Shown: positions 1-11,434 of the stretch, piece after piece | Position numbering within the stretch: the first letter of the stretch is position 1 | Layout: each line of letters begins with the position of its first letter | Assembly: GCA_963920765.1 (NCBI GenBank) | Contig: OY987245.1 | Location: 19,422,727-19,486,726, forward strand | Length of the DNA: 64,000 nt | Direction of reading: 5' to 3' | DNA from: Ulota crispa | Taxonomy: Eukaryota > Streptophyta > Bryopsida > Orthotrichales > Orthotrichaceae | Position numbers and translations under genes: made by a program | The notes under the pieces: model-generated | Told to the model about the DNA's origin: nothing | The model's input: only the letters and a program-made list of their open reading frames with translations | Database searches by the model: none

Positions 1-3000
1 TTACCCATTCCAAAAACTTAATACAAGGGACATTCTAGTCTGAAAGGTTGCTTATGACGGTACTGGCACCTCGTGTGACAACAATCATCATTTGAATGAC
101 TAAAGAACCCTTACTTCCACTCTTAACCTCGCAAATTCTCTACAACAATAACCACTTTCACAAATTGCCAGTGATCAACAAAATTAGATGCAGGACCCAA
201 GCGAGCTATGGGCGCACGACAAATCCAACGAGCAACGTGAACATATATATACTTAATGAACAAGGAATCCACGGAGATTGATCGAACCCTATACGGGAAG
301 TTTAAGACAAGTAAATACTGCAAAATCCGTGGACCACAAAAATTATTATTTTAATACCAGATTCAAATGCCAAGCCAACCTTCATGTGGACACCAAAAAA
401 TAAAACATCAGTTCGCCACAGCAGGCTACTATGGCTCCATAATCAACCAAAGAATGATAAATGAATAATGCCAAAATGACATACCATGGTGTAGGTTTTT
501 CCTGATCCTGTTTGGCCATAAGCAAAGATGGACACGTTATAACCATCCAGCGCAGACTGTACAAGAGGCTGGAGGTCTTGGAAAATGTCGCCTGCAACAA
601 AGAATGGCAACCATTACTCTCAGAAAATCTTAATACTTCCTCTGAGAAAATCGTTCATGTCATCTTCGCCAATGCATACTGGATGTAAGAGGACAAATTG
701 ACGACCTCATGGTCAGAAAACTGCACTGATTCAATTCCCGCCCCCACTTCCTTTTAATCTCAAATAGCAAACGACCACACTGTCACGGTACCTATGGATG
801 ATTATGATGAGTAAGAGGGGGACCTTGAGAGATGTGTGGCCCATAAATGCGATCCAATTCAAAATCCTTATTTGGAGCAGCAGCGACATTTGAATTGAGA
901 CGGAGAGTATAGTCATCAGGATAAGATGTAGAAGGGGGACCTTCATCTTCAAACTGTGGTCTTGCTCGGCAATAGACTCTAACATTTCCTGCACCCCATA
1001 AAGATATATGAAATTCTTGCAGCTCAAGGGACTTTATTGAGAAATTGATGGATTGCTGCGTGTTTTATTTTTCACTTACAGAAACTGATGTCCCGGAACA
1101 TGGTCAACTATGAGAATACATCAAGAGTCTCAAAATACAAACATCAATTCCTCAACTAAGACAAGCAGTACATAGCGTAATCACCTTTAACAGAGACTAA
1201 TTCATTAAAGAGTTTCTTCTTTTCGAGCTTTAATGGCATCACTCGGGACTCTGAATCCAAAGCTACATCGTCTGCAAAAAAAGAGGCAACATCCAGGAAT
1301 TAATAGGAGCGAGTGCATGAGAGTTTGTTATTCTGTAATTCACAGCGTGACGAATCAGGACATATTTTAAGTAATTATGTAAACAAACAAGTTCCGGACC
1401 TGAAACCAGCAATTGATTATTTTAACCTATCCTCTATAACTCGACCCTCAGGAAACCTTCATTATACTCTTACACTGCAGGATATAAACCAGAAAGTCTT
1501 AGACCTCCAGAGCTGTTTGGAACAATTCATGGACCATCTGCTCAAATCTTCATCCATCCACAATTATGGGAAACTATTCACTACAATCACGAACAACAGA
1601 GAAAAAAGTAGAGGCAGGTTTCAATAAACATACAGTAAACGCAAATAACATTAGTGAACAAAGTAGAGATGAAGGAGGGAGATAGCTACCTAAACGACGA
1701 GTTTTCTCAGCAAGAACTCCCAAGTATCGAGTCACCCTTTCGATTTTAGCGTTTGAATACTCCTGTAAATCACTCGCCTCTTGTCGGAGCTCTATGCACT
1801 CCTCCCGTGCACTCTGCGCACACACAAGCGTAGTATCGATATCATAACCATAACAGCAGGGTTGGCAAAATGGAGAAATGCTGGAAGGGTACTCGCGGAA
1901 TCATAACCCTCTCCTGTCATTGTCATTGCCACATGGCACAAGGAGAGTGGACAATGCATGGCACAAGGACAAATGTTCAAGAGTGATAATCCTCTCCATC
2001 ACTATCATGCATCGAGAGCCGTAGATCTTTACAATTGAATGATTTAGATCTAATTTAAAGGAGAGGGTTATGTCCCATAACCGACTCGCCACAGATTTGG
2101 TAGTGCGGTTGAAGGCTCGTGCGCTCTGTGCTTGCTAGGTAGAAGGCTATTTCCCACCACCACTAATTCCAAATGTTTGGTTCCTAGGGATACTCAAGAC
2201 CCAGAAAATAACCAGAAGAAGAATTATCTAGTCTCCGGCAAATTTCGCCTTTCCAAAGTAACCGTCGCCTCAAAAGTGTACTATTTCGTGGCGCGACCAT
2301 TTCAGAGGCTTTTCCTAGCTAGCAGTATGGTGAAGTAGCTCATCAATGAAATCTCTAACTCTTTAAGTAAGCCACTTGTAAATACGTAATGCACCACGTA
2401 GAACATAGTTGTCTTAGTCTTCCCAAACCAGGTCGTGGCAAGATTAATGTCGCCACCCTGCCCCTTCGCTCTACCACAACTCAAACTCGAAATATATGTA
2501 CTCATCAATCTTAACTACAAAGCCCCACTAATGCCCTTCGCTACGATCCACGTGTTCAAAGAGCGTAGGGCCACAATATGAATAAAAAACTCTTTCCAAT
2601 CCAGCATCAGTTGCATTATACTACACCGAATATTGCATTTAGGTTGCCTTGACAATTAGATTGCCTTACCCTGGAAAATTACCTTATGACTCATCACTTA
2701 GTTAATTGGATGTGCTTGCAACTCTCTAAAAAAATGAATTTCACATGATTTACAACTTGGAAGCCACCAGTTTGTAGTTCTGAAGCTTTGTTGTTGTTGC
2801 TAGACCTTTTAAAAGTTGGCTATTGCAGTAACTCTTGATGAAGATTACTGTAGCAGCAGTAAATATTTAAATAGTGCAAATATCGAGAAATTAATGTAGG
2901 GCAACCTAAACGCAATATTCAGTGTAGTAGATCCCCAAGAACGTCGTGCCACCACCACGCAGAATTTTCATTTCTGGATGCATGGAATAAAGGAAAGGAA

Positions 3001-3389
3001 CATTGAATGGAAAAACTTCACACGGAACAGCTCCTCTGACCTACATTCGTGTTCGAGCAATCTAAAACCGTACATTGAAAGAACAAAAACAAAAAGATTG
3101 AATGCAAAATGCTCTAAAAACTCACAGAAATGCGGTCTTGGACTTTGAGAACTTTGTTGATGAATGTAGAAGACTGCAGAGGCCTCTGCCGCGGCGTCTC
3201 TGGATACTGCACAGCTGACATAGAATGCCGCCTCCCCATCGTTGGAGACTGCGGCACTCTCCCTGACATGGAAGGCGATTTTGGCACATATACAGGAGCC
3301 TCGTGCCGACTCGGTTCATCCTCGGTCTCATACTGCCTGTAAGACGGTAACCCCCAGCCCCACGAATTCCGCACTCCTGCGTCTCCCAT
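1..3389 (-). CDS. KAC: Kinesin-14 of the KIN14A/B (KCA/KAC) group, 5' part only
   Basis: Exons seen: 3389-3126, 1813-1690, 1271-1185, 988-824 and 591-485. Introns are GT-AG, phases agree at every junction, and 249 codons are read before the frame enters an intron that continues past base 1. The N-terminus (88 residues) is Ser/Pro-rich with RRHSMSAV. Exon 2 encodes [19 protein letters not shown], which closely matches the neck region I remember for Arabidopsis KCA1/KAC1. Exon 4 opens the motor with [10 protein letters not shown], and exon 5 holds the P-loop GQTGSGKT (residues 239-246). KAC proteins are known from Arabidopsis for actin-based chloroplast positioning, and KCA for a link to cell division; that role is inferred here. 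The start is the ATG at 3389, which opens the conserved frame. The exon 4 donor (GTCCCC) is unusually weak. The rest of the motor and the tail were not found in 1-484. Confidence 0.88.
2621..2927. mobile_element. MITE family A copy in kinesin intron 1
   Basis: This 307-bp element has TIRs CTACACCGAATATTGC and GCAATATTCAGTGTAG and is flanked by TA on both sides, a Tc1/mariner (Stowaway)-type target duplication. The termini continue into GGTTGCC on each side. It lies in the 1.3-kb first intron. The same family recurs at 41071-41368 and as an array at 43525-45000. Confidence 0.75.
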
Positions 3390-4440
3390 TTATCTTTTCC
3401 ACAAATTCTCCACCGCCACGAGCAGAGGTTCGATATCCTTAGGGTCTCAATTCAAACCGATTCCTCTTGGCTTGCGGGGAAAATATAGGCTATCACAGAA
3501 AATAATTCAAGTGCCGCAAACCAAGACGCGAAACATCAATCAAGCACTTCTTGATCATCCTAGGTCACATTCGGAGTGACCTAATCTCTGTATCCGGGAT
3601 GACTTGATAATTCTTGTTACACCTTACGAGCTGGCATCCTCACGTAATCCCCTACCAATAACAAAAAAAAAAAAAACACAAGCTAATTCTTGCCTCTCAA
3701 TCAAACCTAACCTCCAAGAACGAGCTTCATAAAAAGGCTTCAGATCCAGAGCTGGCAATATCGATCACAACTCCTTTCGCCATTTCGTCGTTCCTCCCTC
3801 CACTTCGATGCCATCGCGGAGTTATCAGCTACTCGACAACAACAACCTGGAGCTCCGATATTGTTATTTCCTCAACTAAACCTTGTCGTAAACAAAACGT
3901 TCTCCACTAAGTTACTTCTCTGTTCTCCTCTCCCTCGAGATTGATGCTCTGAGATGAAACCGAAACACTAATTGAACTGCGAGGAAATCAATAGACCCGG
4001 GCTAGAAGGCGTTTCGGAGAGTGCAAGTAGGAGCGGTGCGTAGAGGATACCAAATGACATGAAAGAAGGCAATCGAGGAAGACTGGAAAAGTGGTTTGGT
4101 CGAATGGATCCACACGGAAAAAGAAAGCGAACGTGAACGTGCGACGGCGCGGAAGCCGTACGACGGAGGGTGAGAGTGAGGTTCAAATTGTGTGCGTCAC
4201 AGTGTCAGCGAGGAAGAAGAATGGAAGAGAGAGTGGGAGAGAGAGCGGGAGATGGGATGGCGATGGCGATGGCGGGGATGGAGCGGGGGTGGGGCGGGGA
4301 AGAACAGATGTGGACAGAAACACCCGCGTGCAGCGCGGATTCCAGTTCAGAAGGGGCACAGCCAACTCTATTTTTGCTCACTTCAATGTACGAGGAGTCT
4401 ACACCACCCTAAGTTAGTGGGCGTTTGAAATTTATCCTTA
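3390..4440. promoter_or_regulatory. Upstream region of the kinesin gene (5' UTR and promoter expected)
   Basis: This is non-repetitive DNA just upstream of the minus-strand kinesin start. It holds an A-tract near 3662-3676 and, at about 4200-4315, a strongly purine-rich GA/GGNGAT stretch that reads CT-rich on the gene's strand; CT-rich tracts are common near plant transcription starts. No long coding frame resembles a known protein. The ORFs at 4091-4428 follow the purine repeat and look like low-complexity translations. No TATA box can be assigned with confidence. Confidence 0.4.
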
Positions 4441-4795
4441 GAGCATCTCCTGCAGCACGTCAAAACAGCTCCGCCAAGTTTCCAATAGCACTCCATATGT
4501 CCCTGTGCAAGTCACAGGGCCTTTAGATTGAGCCTCGTTCCTGTCAAATTCAAGTTTTCTCCAAGCCCCCTTCACGGTCCCTCCCAGGCACTGTTCAGGC
4601 ACTGTTCAGGCACTATGCACGTATGGCTCCACTCCATAGCCAAGTGTACCCATGCGATTTGTTGTAACGCATGTGCAGGTCTGGAAGGATTCAAGGTTGT
4701 AGGAGAACTTCAAGCCACGCCGTGAAGGTTCGCGTCATTCTCCCCGCAAAACCTCATTTTTCCAAGGCTTGGAAAGCGTGCTGCACGAGATGCCC
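4441..4795. mobile_element. PIF/Harbinger-like MITE (family H), copy 1
   Basis: About 355 bp, beginning GAGCATCTCCTGCAGCACG and ending in the complementary CGTGCTGCACGAGATGCCC, with TTA at both edges (4438-4440 and 4796-4798). A TTA target and GRGCATCTCC termini fit the Tourist/PIF-Harbinger class. Its interior is homologous, in inverted orientation, to the adjacent element at 4799-5583, and the two share the central TTA. Confidence 0.72.
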
Positions 4796-4798
4796 TTA

Positions 4799-5583
4799 GA
4801 GCATCTCTTGCAGCATGCTTTGTAAGGGGAATTGATATGTGCACACCGGGGAGTTGATATTTGCACACCCCCCTGGGAGTTAAATTGTAGATTTCTACCA
4901 TTAAAAATCTGAATTTGAGAATTTTTGAATTTAGATTTGGACTTAGAGACCATGGTTTACTCTAGAACCATAAAAATGTTTGCAATTGAACAATAACCAA
5001 TGAAAAAGTTTATATTTTTTACAAATAAAAGTAAAAGTAACACTTTTTCCACTAACTAAGCTTTTTCACTAAGTGTTATTTAATTACAACTTTTTTAATG
5101 GTTCTAGAGTAAACCATGGTCTCTAAATCCAAATTTGAATTCAAAATTCTCAAATTCAGATTTTTGATGGTAGAAATCTACAATTTATCTCCAGAGGGGT
5201 GTGCAAATTTCAACCCCCCTAGTGTGCACATATCAATTCCCTTTGTAAGACCTAAAAATTTAAGATTTCATAAAGAGAATGACGCAAATCTAAAAGGTAA
5301 GGCTTGAAGTTCTCCTACAGCCCTAAAGGATTCAGGGCATGTACGTGCATTGCAACAAACTGCACAAGTACACATGGCTATATAGTGAGGTTGTGCGTGA
5401 ACAGTGCTTGGGAGGGACCTTGAAGGGGGCTTGGAGAAAGCTAGAACTTGACAAGAAGGAGCTCTCACCGTGAAGGCCCCGCGCCTACACAAAGACACTT
5501 CTAGTGCTGTTAGGGACTTAAAACGCGAAAGTTGTTATAGTTGAGGAGCGTGGGGCTGTTTTAACGTGCTGTAGTAGATGCTC
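4799..5583. mobile_element. PIF/Harbinger-like MITE (family H), copy 2, split by a family B insertion
   Basis: Begins GAGCATCTCTTGCAGCATGC directly after the TTA that ends copy 1 and ends GTGCTGTAGTAGATGCTC before TTA (5584-5586). Without the nested family B element (4827-5240) it is about 365 bp, and its right half is the reverse complement of copy 1. The order of events is clear: both H elements were present before B inserted. Confidence 0.7.
4827..5240. mobile_element. Family B MITE, copy 1 (9-bp TSD CTTTGTAAG)
   Basis: A fold-back element with long TIRs starting GGGAATTGATATGTGCACAC. The arms contain TAGAAATCTA, a Phe-like AAATTC-rich block and TCTAGAACCAT, and meet near the centre at about 5035. 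It is flanked by CTTTGTAAG at 4818-4826 and 5241-5249. Long TIRs with a 9-bp duplication are typical of Mutator-like (MULE) non-autonomous elements. No transposase is encoded. Confidence 0.8.
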
Positions 5584-5627
5584 TTACCAAAACCCAAGGT
5601 TTGCAAAAAACCAGCAAATTTTATTAA

Positions 5628-6558
5628 CCCCTAAAGGCCCAAGCCCTTTCTTCTAGTGAAAGTCACTGTTAACTCCCACTTTGGGAGGAATGAGTAGAAA
5701 AGTAGGAAATAAAGTTTGTTTTGCAAATTCAATCATAGGATCTTGCCTTATACTAGAAGAGGTACTTGTGAGAAAAAATCAAATTATTTTAGATGGAGAG
5801 GAGGGAGATATTTACATCTAAGATAAAGGGAAAATATTTTTTTCCTTGTTGCTAGTAAATTTCAAAAGCCTTTGACCACTCTTACATGAAAAAAATTGCT
5901 CTACACAAAGTTGATGTTAATTTTTCCATGTAGAAGACCAAGTTAGGTATGCGCGAGAGAATTTTCAAATCAATTGGAACTGTACAACACTTGGGAAAAA
6001 ATAGTAAGTAAAAAGATGTAGAGAATGAGTCAAATCACAAAATTGTTAAGAATTTAATAATCAAAATGAAAAATGCAAATCCCAACGGTTATAATGTTGT
6101 AATAAACAATCTACTTCCTTAGGATTGGTTTTTTTTCCAAAATATTGAAAATTGTGGAAAATAAAGGACTTCAAAGTTAATTTTAGAGTAGAGAATCCAT
6201 AACTACGCACAAACTAAAACACCTCATAACATTCATCTCATCAATTGAAGTTGAATGATTCAAAGCTTCCCACATATAAAAAAATCTAAACAACCAATTT
6301 CAAATTTCAATTTTTAGAAAACACAAATTTTTAAGAAGTTTCTAGGCTGCCTGGATTGCCCTCCCTCCCATGGGGAGCAGAAATTCTTGCATAACTTCTT
6401 TGTCAAATGTTAGAATGAAGAAAAAATTAGATGCCTGCATAGGTCTTGGAATTCCCCACCTTCCATAAAAGTTTAAAAAAACCACAAAAACTAGATTAGC
6501 TATAGGTACATGCCCAAAATCCATTTGTCCCTCGGGGGACAGCTCGGCATTTAGATAC
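5628..6558. mobile_element. TTAA-flanked MITE (family E), copy 1, worn right end
   Basis: Preceded by TTAA (5624-5627) and starting CCCCTAAAGGCCC. Interior and right side resemble the other ~900-bp family E copies: a CATAACTT block, then GGTACATGCCCAAAATCC and ATTTGTCCCTCGGGGGACA. The expected right terminus ATTTAGGGG is degraded to ATTTAGATA near 6558, so the right TTAA cannot be shown. Confidence 0.55.
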
Positions 6559-6738
6559 AAGTTTAGGCACATGTTGTATCAACAATGGTCCTCTTGCCAA
6601 AGGACTAAGTTTAAATCACTTTATGCATATACTCCTCTTTCCTTTGTTGGTCCTCTATAAGTGGGTCATTAGAAGTTACATCAAAACACTCTTTGAACCA
6701 ATCAAAATGAGAGCCTCAAAAGGATGTGTTCTTATTTG

Positions 6739-6741
<3 letters not shown>

Positions 6742-6769
<28 letters not shown>

Positions 6770-6805
6770 CTGTATATATCTATTTATATCTATCTATCTA
6801 TATAA
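6742..6805. repeat. AT and ATCT microsatellite
   Basis: A run of TATATA dinucleotides followed by TATC/TATT tetranucleotides. It directly borders the left end of a family B element. The 60-aa Ile/Tyr-rich ORF over it is only a translation of the repeat. Confidence 0.9.
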
Positions 6806-7205
6806 GGAATTGATATGTGCACACCAGGGGTTGATATATGCACACCCCTTGGGGGGTAAATTTTAGATTTCTACCATCAAAAAATTGAATTTGAGAATTT
6901 TGAATTTAGATTTGGACTTAGAGACATTGATTTAGTCTAGAACCATAAAAAAAAGGTTGCAATTGAACAACACCCAATGAAAAAGCTTATTTTCTTACAA
7001 ATAAATGTAAAGGTAATATTTTTCTCCCAAGTTAATCTTTTTCGTTAGATGTTGTTCAATTATAGCCATTTTCTATGGTTCTAGACTAAATCAATGTCTC
7101 TAAGTCCAAATCCAAATTCAAAATTTTCAGATTCAACTTTGTGATGGTAGAAATCTAAATTTACCCCCCAGGGAGCACAAGGGGTGTGTAATATCCATAT
7201 GTTTC
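6806..7205. mobile_element. Family B MITE, copy 2, degraded right end
   Basis: The left end GGAATTGATATGTGCACACC and the inner arms match the other family B copies, including the GAATTTGAGAATTTTGAATT block and its mirror near 7100-7140. The right terminus has decayed to a GGTGTGTAATATCCATATG-like sequence and no target duplication can be recovered. Confidence 0.65.
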
Positions 7206-7355
7206 CACTTTCTCCCTTGCCATTTTACTTTTAAAACAAAATTGTGAGGGCATCTCCAATGGTGCGCTAAACAAGGTCTTGAGCTTCTAAAACCCCAATG
7301 TGAGGCAAAAAATATTCCCACAACAATGTGACATCTTTTTGTGCAAAAGCACCTA

Positions 7356-7751
7356 AGGTAGGAGCATCCATAAGTGTTGTGTTCCCATGGCCGTCACCTA
7401 ACAATGGCAGGGGCTAATTAATAAAAAATCAAATGGTTGTGGGTGAGTGAGTGATGGTTATGGGTGATGAAGTGATTGTTGTGGGTGACTAGCATGAGGT
7501 TTTGAGTACCCATCTCAACATTTAAGAACCAACAAGCCTTGTTTTTAGCATCTCTTACACATGGTTCCTACAATTTCAGTGATTTTGGACTTTGAAAAAT
7601 CTTTGTGAACAAATGCTTGCAGTTGGAACCTTGAAATTGATGCTAATATTTTTGGTTTCCACTTCCTAACTTACAGTATTTTTTTCAAAGTTAGTCAATT
7701 GTTTTACCTACTCCAAAACCCTTATTTCCACGCTTATGGGTGCGCCTACCT
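7356..7751. mobile_element. Family D MITE, copy 1 (TA TSD)
   Basis: Starts AGGTAGGAGCATCCATAAG and ends CTTATGGGTGCGCCTACCT, with TA on both sides (7354-7355 and 7752-7753). This is Stowaway/Tc1-mariner-type structure. Its right two thirds match the copy at 30073-30423, for example the block around TAAGAACCAACAAGCCTTG. Confidence 0.75.
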
Positions 7752-7837
7752 TAACCAACCTCTTGAATTTCACAAATGGCAAAACTTTGGTTGTTGCCAA
7801 GATGATGATTTGTATTGCCTATCATTGGGCAACTTAA

Positions 7838-8310
7838 ACCCTAAAGGACCGAGGGCCCTTTTGGGGGATAAATGGGATTTCGAGCATGTACCTATGGCTA
7901 AACTACTTTGCGTGATTTTTTGAAACTTTTATTGAAGGTGAAGAATTCAAAGGTCTACTTGGGAATGTAATTTTTTCTTCATTCCGACATTTATTGAAGA
8001 AGTTTAAAATGAATAATTGAAAAGCAAGGGAGAATTGGGCAGCCAAAAACTTTTGTAAAATTGCCTTTATATACATATATATATATATATTAAGGCAATT
8101 TTTAAAGAAGTTCTTGTCTGCCCGATTCTCCCCTGTTTTTCAATTATTCATTTTTAACTTCTTCAATAAATGTTGGAATGAAGAAAAAATTACATTCCCA
8201 TGTAGATTTTTGAATTCCTCACCTTCAATAAAAGTTTCAAAAAATCACACAAAGTAGTTTAGCTATAGGTACATACCCAAAATCTCATTTGTCCCCCAAA
8301 GAGACAATGG
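7838..8310. mobile_element. Fold-back element related to family E, right end lost
   Basis: TTAA (7834-7837) precedes ACCCTAAAGGACC. Two arms of about 220 bp mirror each other around an AT repeat (8060-8095): GATAAATGGGATTT on the left pairs with AAATCTCATTTGTCC on the right. The right arm ends in GTCCCCCAAAGAGAC and then diverges, so the terminal repeat and right target copy are missing. The 74-aa ORF at 7699-7923 merely crosses the edge of this element. Confidence 0.5.
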
Positions 8311-8925
8311 TCTTTTCAAACACACATTACAAAAAAATGATATTTAACACTTTTTATGATTGTCTGCTAATGCATATCTAAAACCATTGCAACAATTGCA
8401 AAAAAATGGAGCTTGGTCAAACTATTTGTCCATAGAAGGCTCTATCATAATTGCTTTTCAAAACCCATTCCATGAAGATGCTCTTGGCTAATGCAAGATG
8501 ACTCTTGTTTTTATGAAAACTACAAAACCAAAGACAAAGTTGTACTGTACACAATTTGCAAACTTTCATCATCACTTCTGCTTTGGTTTTGGAGTCTTGT
8601 TGGCACATGGTGGACTAGCTTTTTTTGTACTAAACTTAGTCAAGTTTGATCAACTTGAGAAGTTTAGAAACTCGAGCTAAATCTAACATTAAAATAAACC
8701 AAAACCAATTACCAAAGCACATGTGGATTGTTGACGTTGGTGTGGAGTGTGTCAATGGGGACCGAAGTTCCTCCTTTTCTTCTCCTTCTAGAGGACTGGG
8801 AGCCACATGCTGAAAACTATCTCAGGTCCAGGACTTTTGTCTCGGTGGGCGTGGACACCGCCAGATCCTATTCCCCACCCTCTCTGGGGCCACCCTGGTC
8901 CATGGTCCATGCTGTATACATAATT
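8311..8925. other. Unassigned spacer
   Basis: No gene, RNA or transposon terminus was recognised. The stretch near 8728-8920 is GC-richer than its surroundings but has no protein I recognise. Confidence 0.5.
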
Positions 8926-9334
8926 GGGAATTGATATGTGTACCACACCCTTTCAATTACTGTACCACACCCAGAGTAAATTTAAGATTTTTACCATCAA
9001 AAAGCTGAATTTGAGAATTTGGAATTCAGATTTGGGCTTAGAGATCATGATATTGCCTAGAACCACAAAAAGGTTGCAATTCAACAACACCCAATGAAAA
9101 AGCTTATATTTTTTTACAAACAAAAGTAAAAGTAACACTTTTCTCCCTAACCAAACTTTCTCATTGGGTGTTGTTGAATTGCAACCTTTTTTGTGGTTCT
9201 AAACAAAATCATGGTCTCTAAATCCAAGTTTGAATTCCAAATTCTCAAATTCAGCTTTTTGATGGTAGAAATCTTAAATTTACTCTGGGGTGTGGTACAG
9301 TAATTGAAAGGGTGTGGTACACATATCAATTCTC
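8926..9334. mobile_element. Family B MITE, copy 3 (9-bp TSD TACATAATT)
   Basis: Starts GGGAATTGATATGTGTACC and ends GGTACACATATCAATTCTC. TACATAATT is present at 8917-8925 and 9335-9343. The arms are mirror images around about 9130 and carry the same TTTGATGGTAGAAATCTTAA block as the 39.9-kb copy. Confidence 0.82.
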
Positions 9335-9500
9335 TACATAATTTTACTTTGGAATTTCTTTTGACAAAAAGGAAAGAAGATACATTGTGATGGTAGAGTT
9401 ACAAGCTTCTAGCCAAATATTCCTAGGAAACACAAAGATAGACAGACTTGAATCACACAAATCAACCCCAGTCAACACTTACAGAATGCTGTGTGAAGTG

Positions 9501-9776
9501 GGCTGAGGCTAGATGGCATGCCATTATGTGGGGCCAAGGTATAAAACTTCAGCTTTTTAGTTGGTCAGAAATGTGAGAGCTTAGATATTTATCTCCAAGA
9601 GATTGAATTTAGGAATTCTGAATTTAGATTCAGAATTAGAGACCCTAGTTTAGTCTAAAACCTTGGAGGAGGATACATTGCATAATTCCAAAATAGAGGG
9701 CAAATTATTACTCGTACCCTAATTTGTAAAAATGATGAGATTTTGCCACCATACGGCATGCCATCTAACCCCAGCC
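9501..9776. mobile_element. Fold-back element, family K, copy 1
   Basis: Ends GGCTGAGGCTAGATGGCATG and GCATGCCATCTAACCCCAGCC form inverted repeats about 275 bp apart. A related pair with 510-bp spacing occurs at 12573-13085. No clear target duplication, so class is unassigned. Confidence 0.5.
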
Positions 9777-9879
9777 ATATGAATTGTAAGCTTCCTTAAC
9801 AACTAGAGTGGAATTGTCTTTGTATTTTTTTTGCTTCTAACTTTTGCATGAAAAAACTATAATTTAAAAAAATAGTCTA

Positions 9880-10736
9880 CCCCTTAAACAACTGAGCATG
9901 CCATTGTGACTAGTTCTTTTTTGTATTTGATATAAATTCACACCTTTACTAAATTTGAGATTAACAAAGAAGATGGACTAATGATCAATGCGGTCCTAGT
10001 GAGCTATTTGAGACTCCTAATTAAAACTTCTTTTTGGTAGCAAATGTCAATTATATGACAACATATATACTATGCCATGTGGTTGTTTAACCCCTAAATG
10101 CCCAAACCACCAGATTTGGGTTGCGAGGAAATTTTGAAGATGAATAAAAATTTATCAAATCATTATTTTCAGTATTTTTTTTTTTCAATATAAGTTTGTT
10201 TTGAAGTCTACTTTCAACATCAAAAATTTGATTTTGAAAATTAAAGTTGATGGTTTTTCTACTTGAGATTTTGTACAAGGGTGTCCATTGCAATCTTGAG
10301 TTTTCTAGTGTTGGAAGATCTTGAAAATGAGCCTCAAATACACTAGAGCTTGGAGAAAAATCCACATTAGAAATCCATTTAAAAATAATGTAGGAGTAGA
10401 TTGTCAAAACTGTAAATTGATTCCAATGACATGTAATGACCTCAAACCTCATATTTTTATGGTAACCAACTTTTTGGATTTAACATGTGAAACAAGGATT
10501 GGAAGACTTTAAGTCACTTTTGCAATTTTAACACCCTCATGTTCAAATGTTATAATCTTTCAAACTATAAGTGATATTGTTGTGTTTTCTTTTTCCATGT
10601 AATCTCTAACATGTTTAGTTTAAATTTGTACAATTGAAAAAAACTTGATGGAATTCATGAAGAGGTTGATTGATTGTTCAGTTTCATGGAAACTCCAAGA
10701 AACTCAGATAGGGCTTGGGCATTTAGGGGTTAAGGG
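9880..10736. mobile_element. Family E element (CCCCTTAAACAAC type) interrupted at its terminal TTAA
   Basis: The left end CCCCTTAAACAACTGAGCATG pairs with a right end that reads GTGGTTGTTTAA, then the nested element 10091-10729, then TTAAGGG. Removing the insert and one TTAA restores GTTGTTTAAGGG, the mirror of the left end. The flanking TCTA and TTGA look like mutated TTAA. A relative with an intact right terminus (GTCGTTTAAGGG) is at 43283-43508. Confidence 0.6.
10091..10729. mobile_element. Family E MITE, nested copy with perfect TTAA flanks
   Basis: Termini CCCCTAAATGCCCAA and TTGGGCATTTAGGGG are exact inverted repeats, with TTAA at 10087-10090 and 10730-10733. The interior (CTTGAGATTTTGTACAAGG, CAATCTTGA) matches the element at 57072-58156, so the two form a subfamily. 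The 121-aa ORF across its left half has no recognisable domain. Confidence 0.8.
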
Positions 10737-10740
10737 TTGA

Positions 10741-11434
10741 ACTATGTCCTAAATCTCATTAAACTCTCAGAAGCTGATTGAGAGGTTGAAAGTCTGGAAA
10801 TTTGTTACTAAGAAGGGGAGATTTCGCTCAGCCAACTAGGTGTGGCAAATTTTGAAATCCAACTTGGGAGCTAAATCAATCGAATTTTCTTGCAAATGGT
10901 ATATGCAAGTCTTTATTTTATGTTTCCTTTTGCCCTTCACTAGGCAGTAAATTTACACTCTGGCACTGAACCTAGGTGTGTGAACTTGGGATGACGAACA
11001 TGATGAGAACTAAGTGTCTATTTAGGGGCAAATTAGTGCCAGATTTGCACCAACTAATTAGAGCTTGATTATAAAGAAGACAAAAATTAACATTTGAGAC
11101 CCATTTTTAATAAAGTTATGAATGAAACGGGTTACATTGAGATGAACTTAGTACAATGCATGGATGAAATGATGATTTCTACGTAAAATCCATGAATGTA
11201 AAAGTATTTGGCTTCGGCATAATTATATATATTTTTTGCCAATTTAGCAATTGTGTATGTGTTGTTAGGGCCACGGAGGTCAAAATCGGCCGTTTGAAAT
11301 AGATAAAGGAAGTAATTTGTATTTTGTATTTTGTATTTTTATTTATTTTTGACAAATTTGGGTAAAGAATCACTTTTCCAAGTTTTCATTTATTGTTCCA
11401 CTAAGGATAACCTCTCCACCATTTTAGTTTCTTA
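10741..11434. other. Unassigned spacer
   Basis: AT-rich sequence without a recognised gene or transposon end. It contains a short TTTTGTATTTTGTATTTT repeat near 11318-11345. Confidence 0.5.

Noticed and set aside
1..484. Further kinesin motor exons in the left edge
   Set aside because: Minus-strand frames here (for example 123-323) lack the expected GLYxRCFEEL-type sequence after the P-loop; this is treated as intron.
10087..10452. 121-aa ORF within a MITE
   Set aside because: Lies inside a TTAA element, has no transposase motif and is not kept in the related copy at 57 kb.
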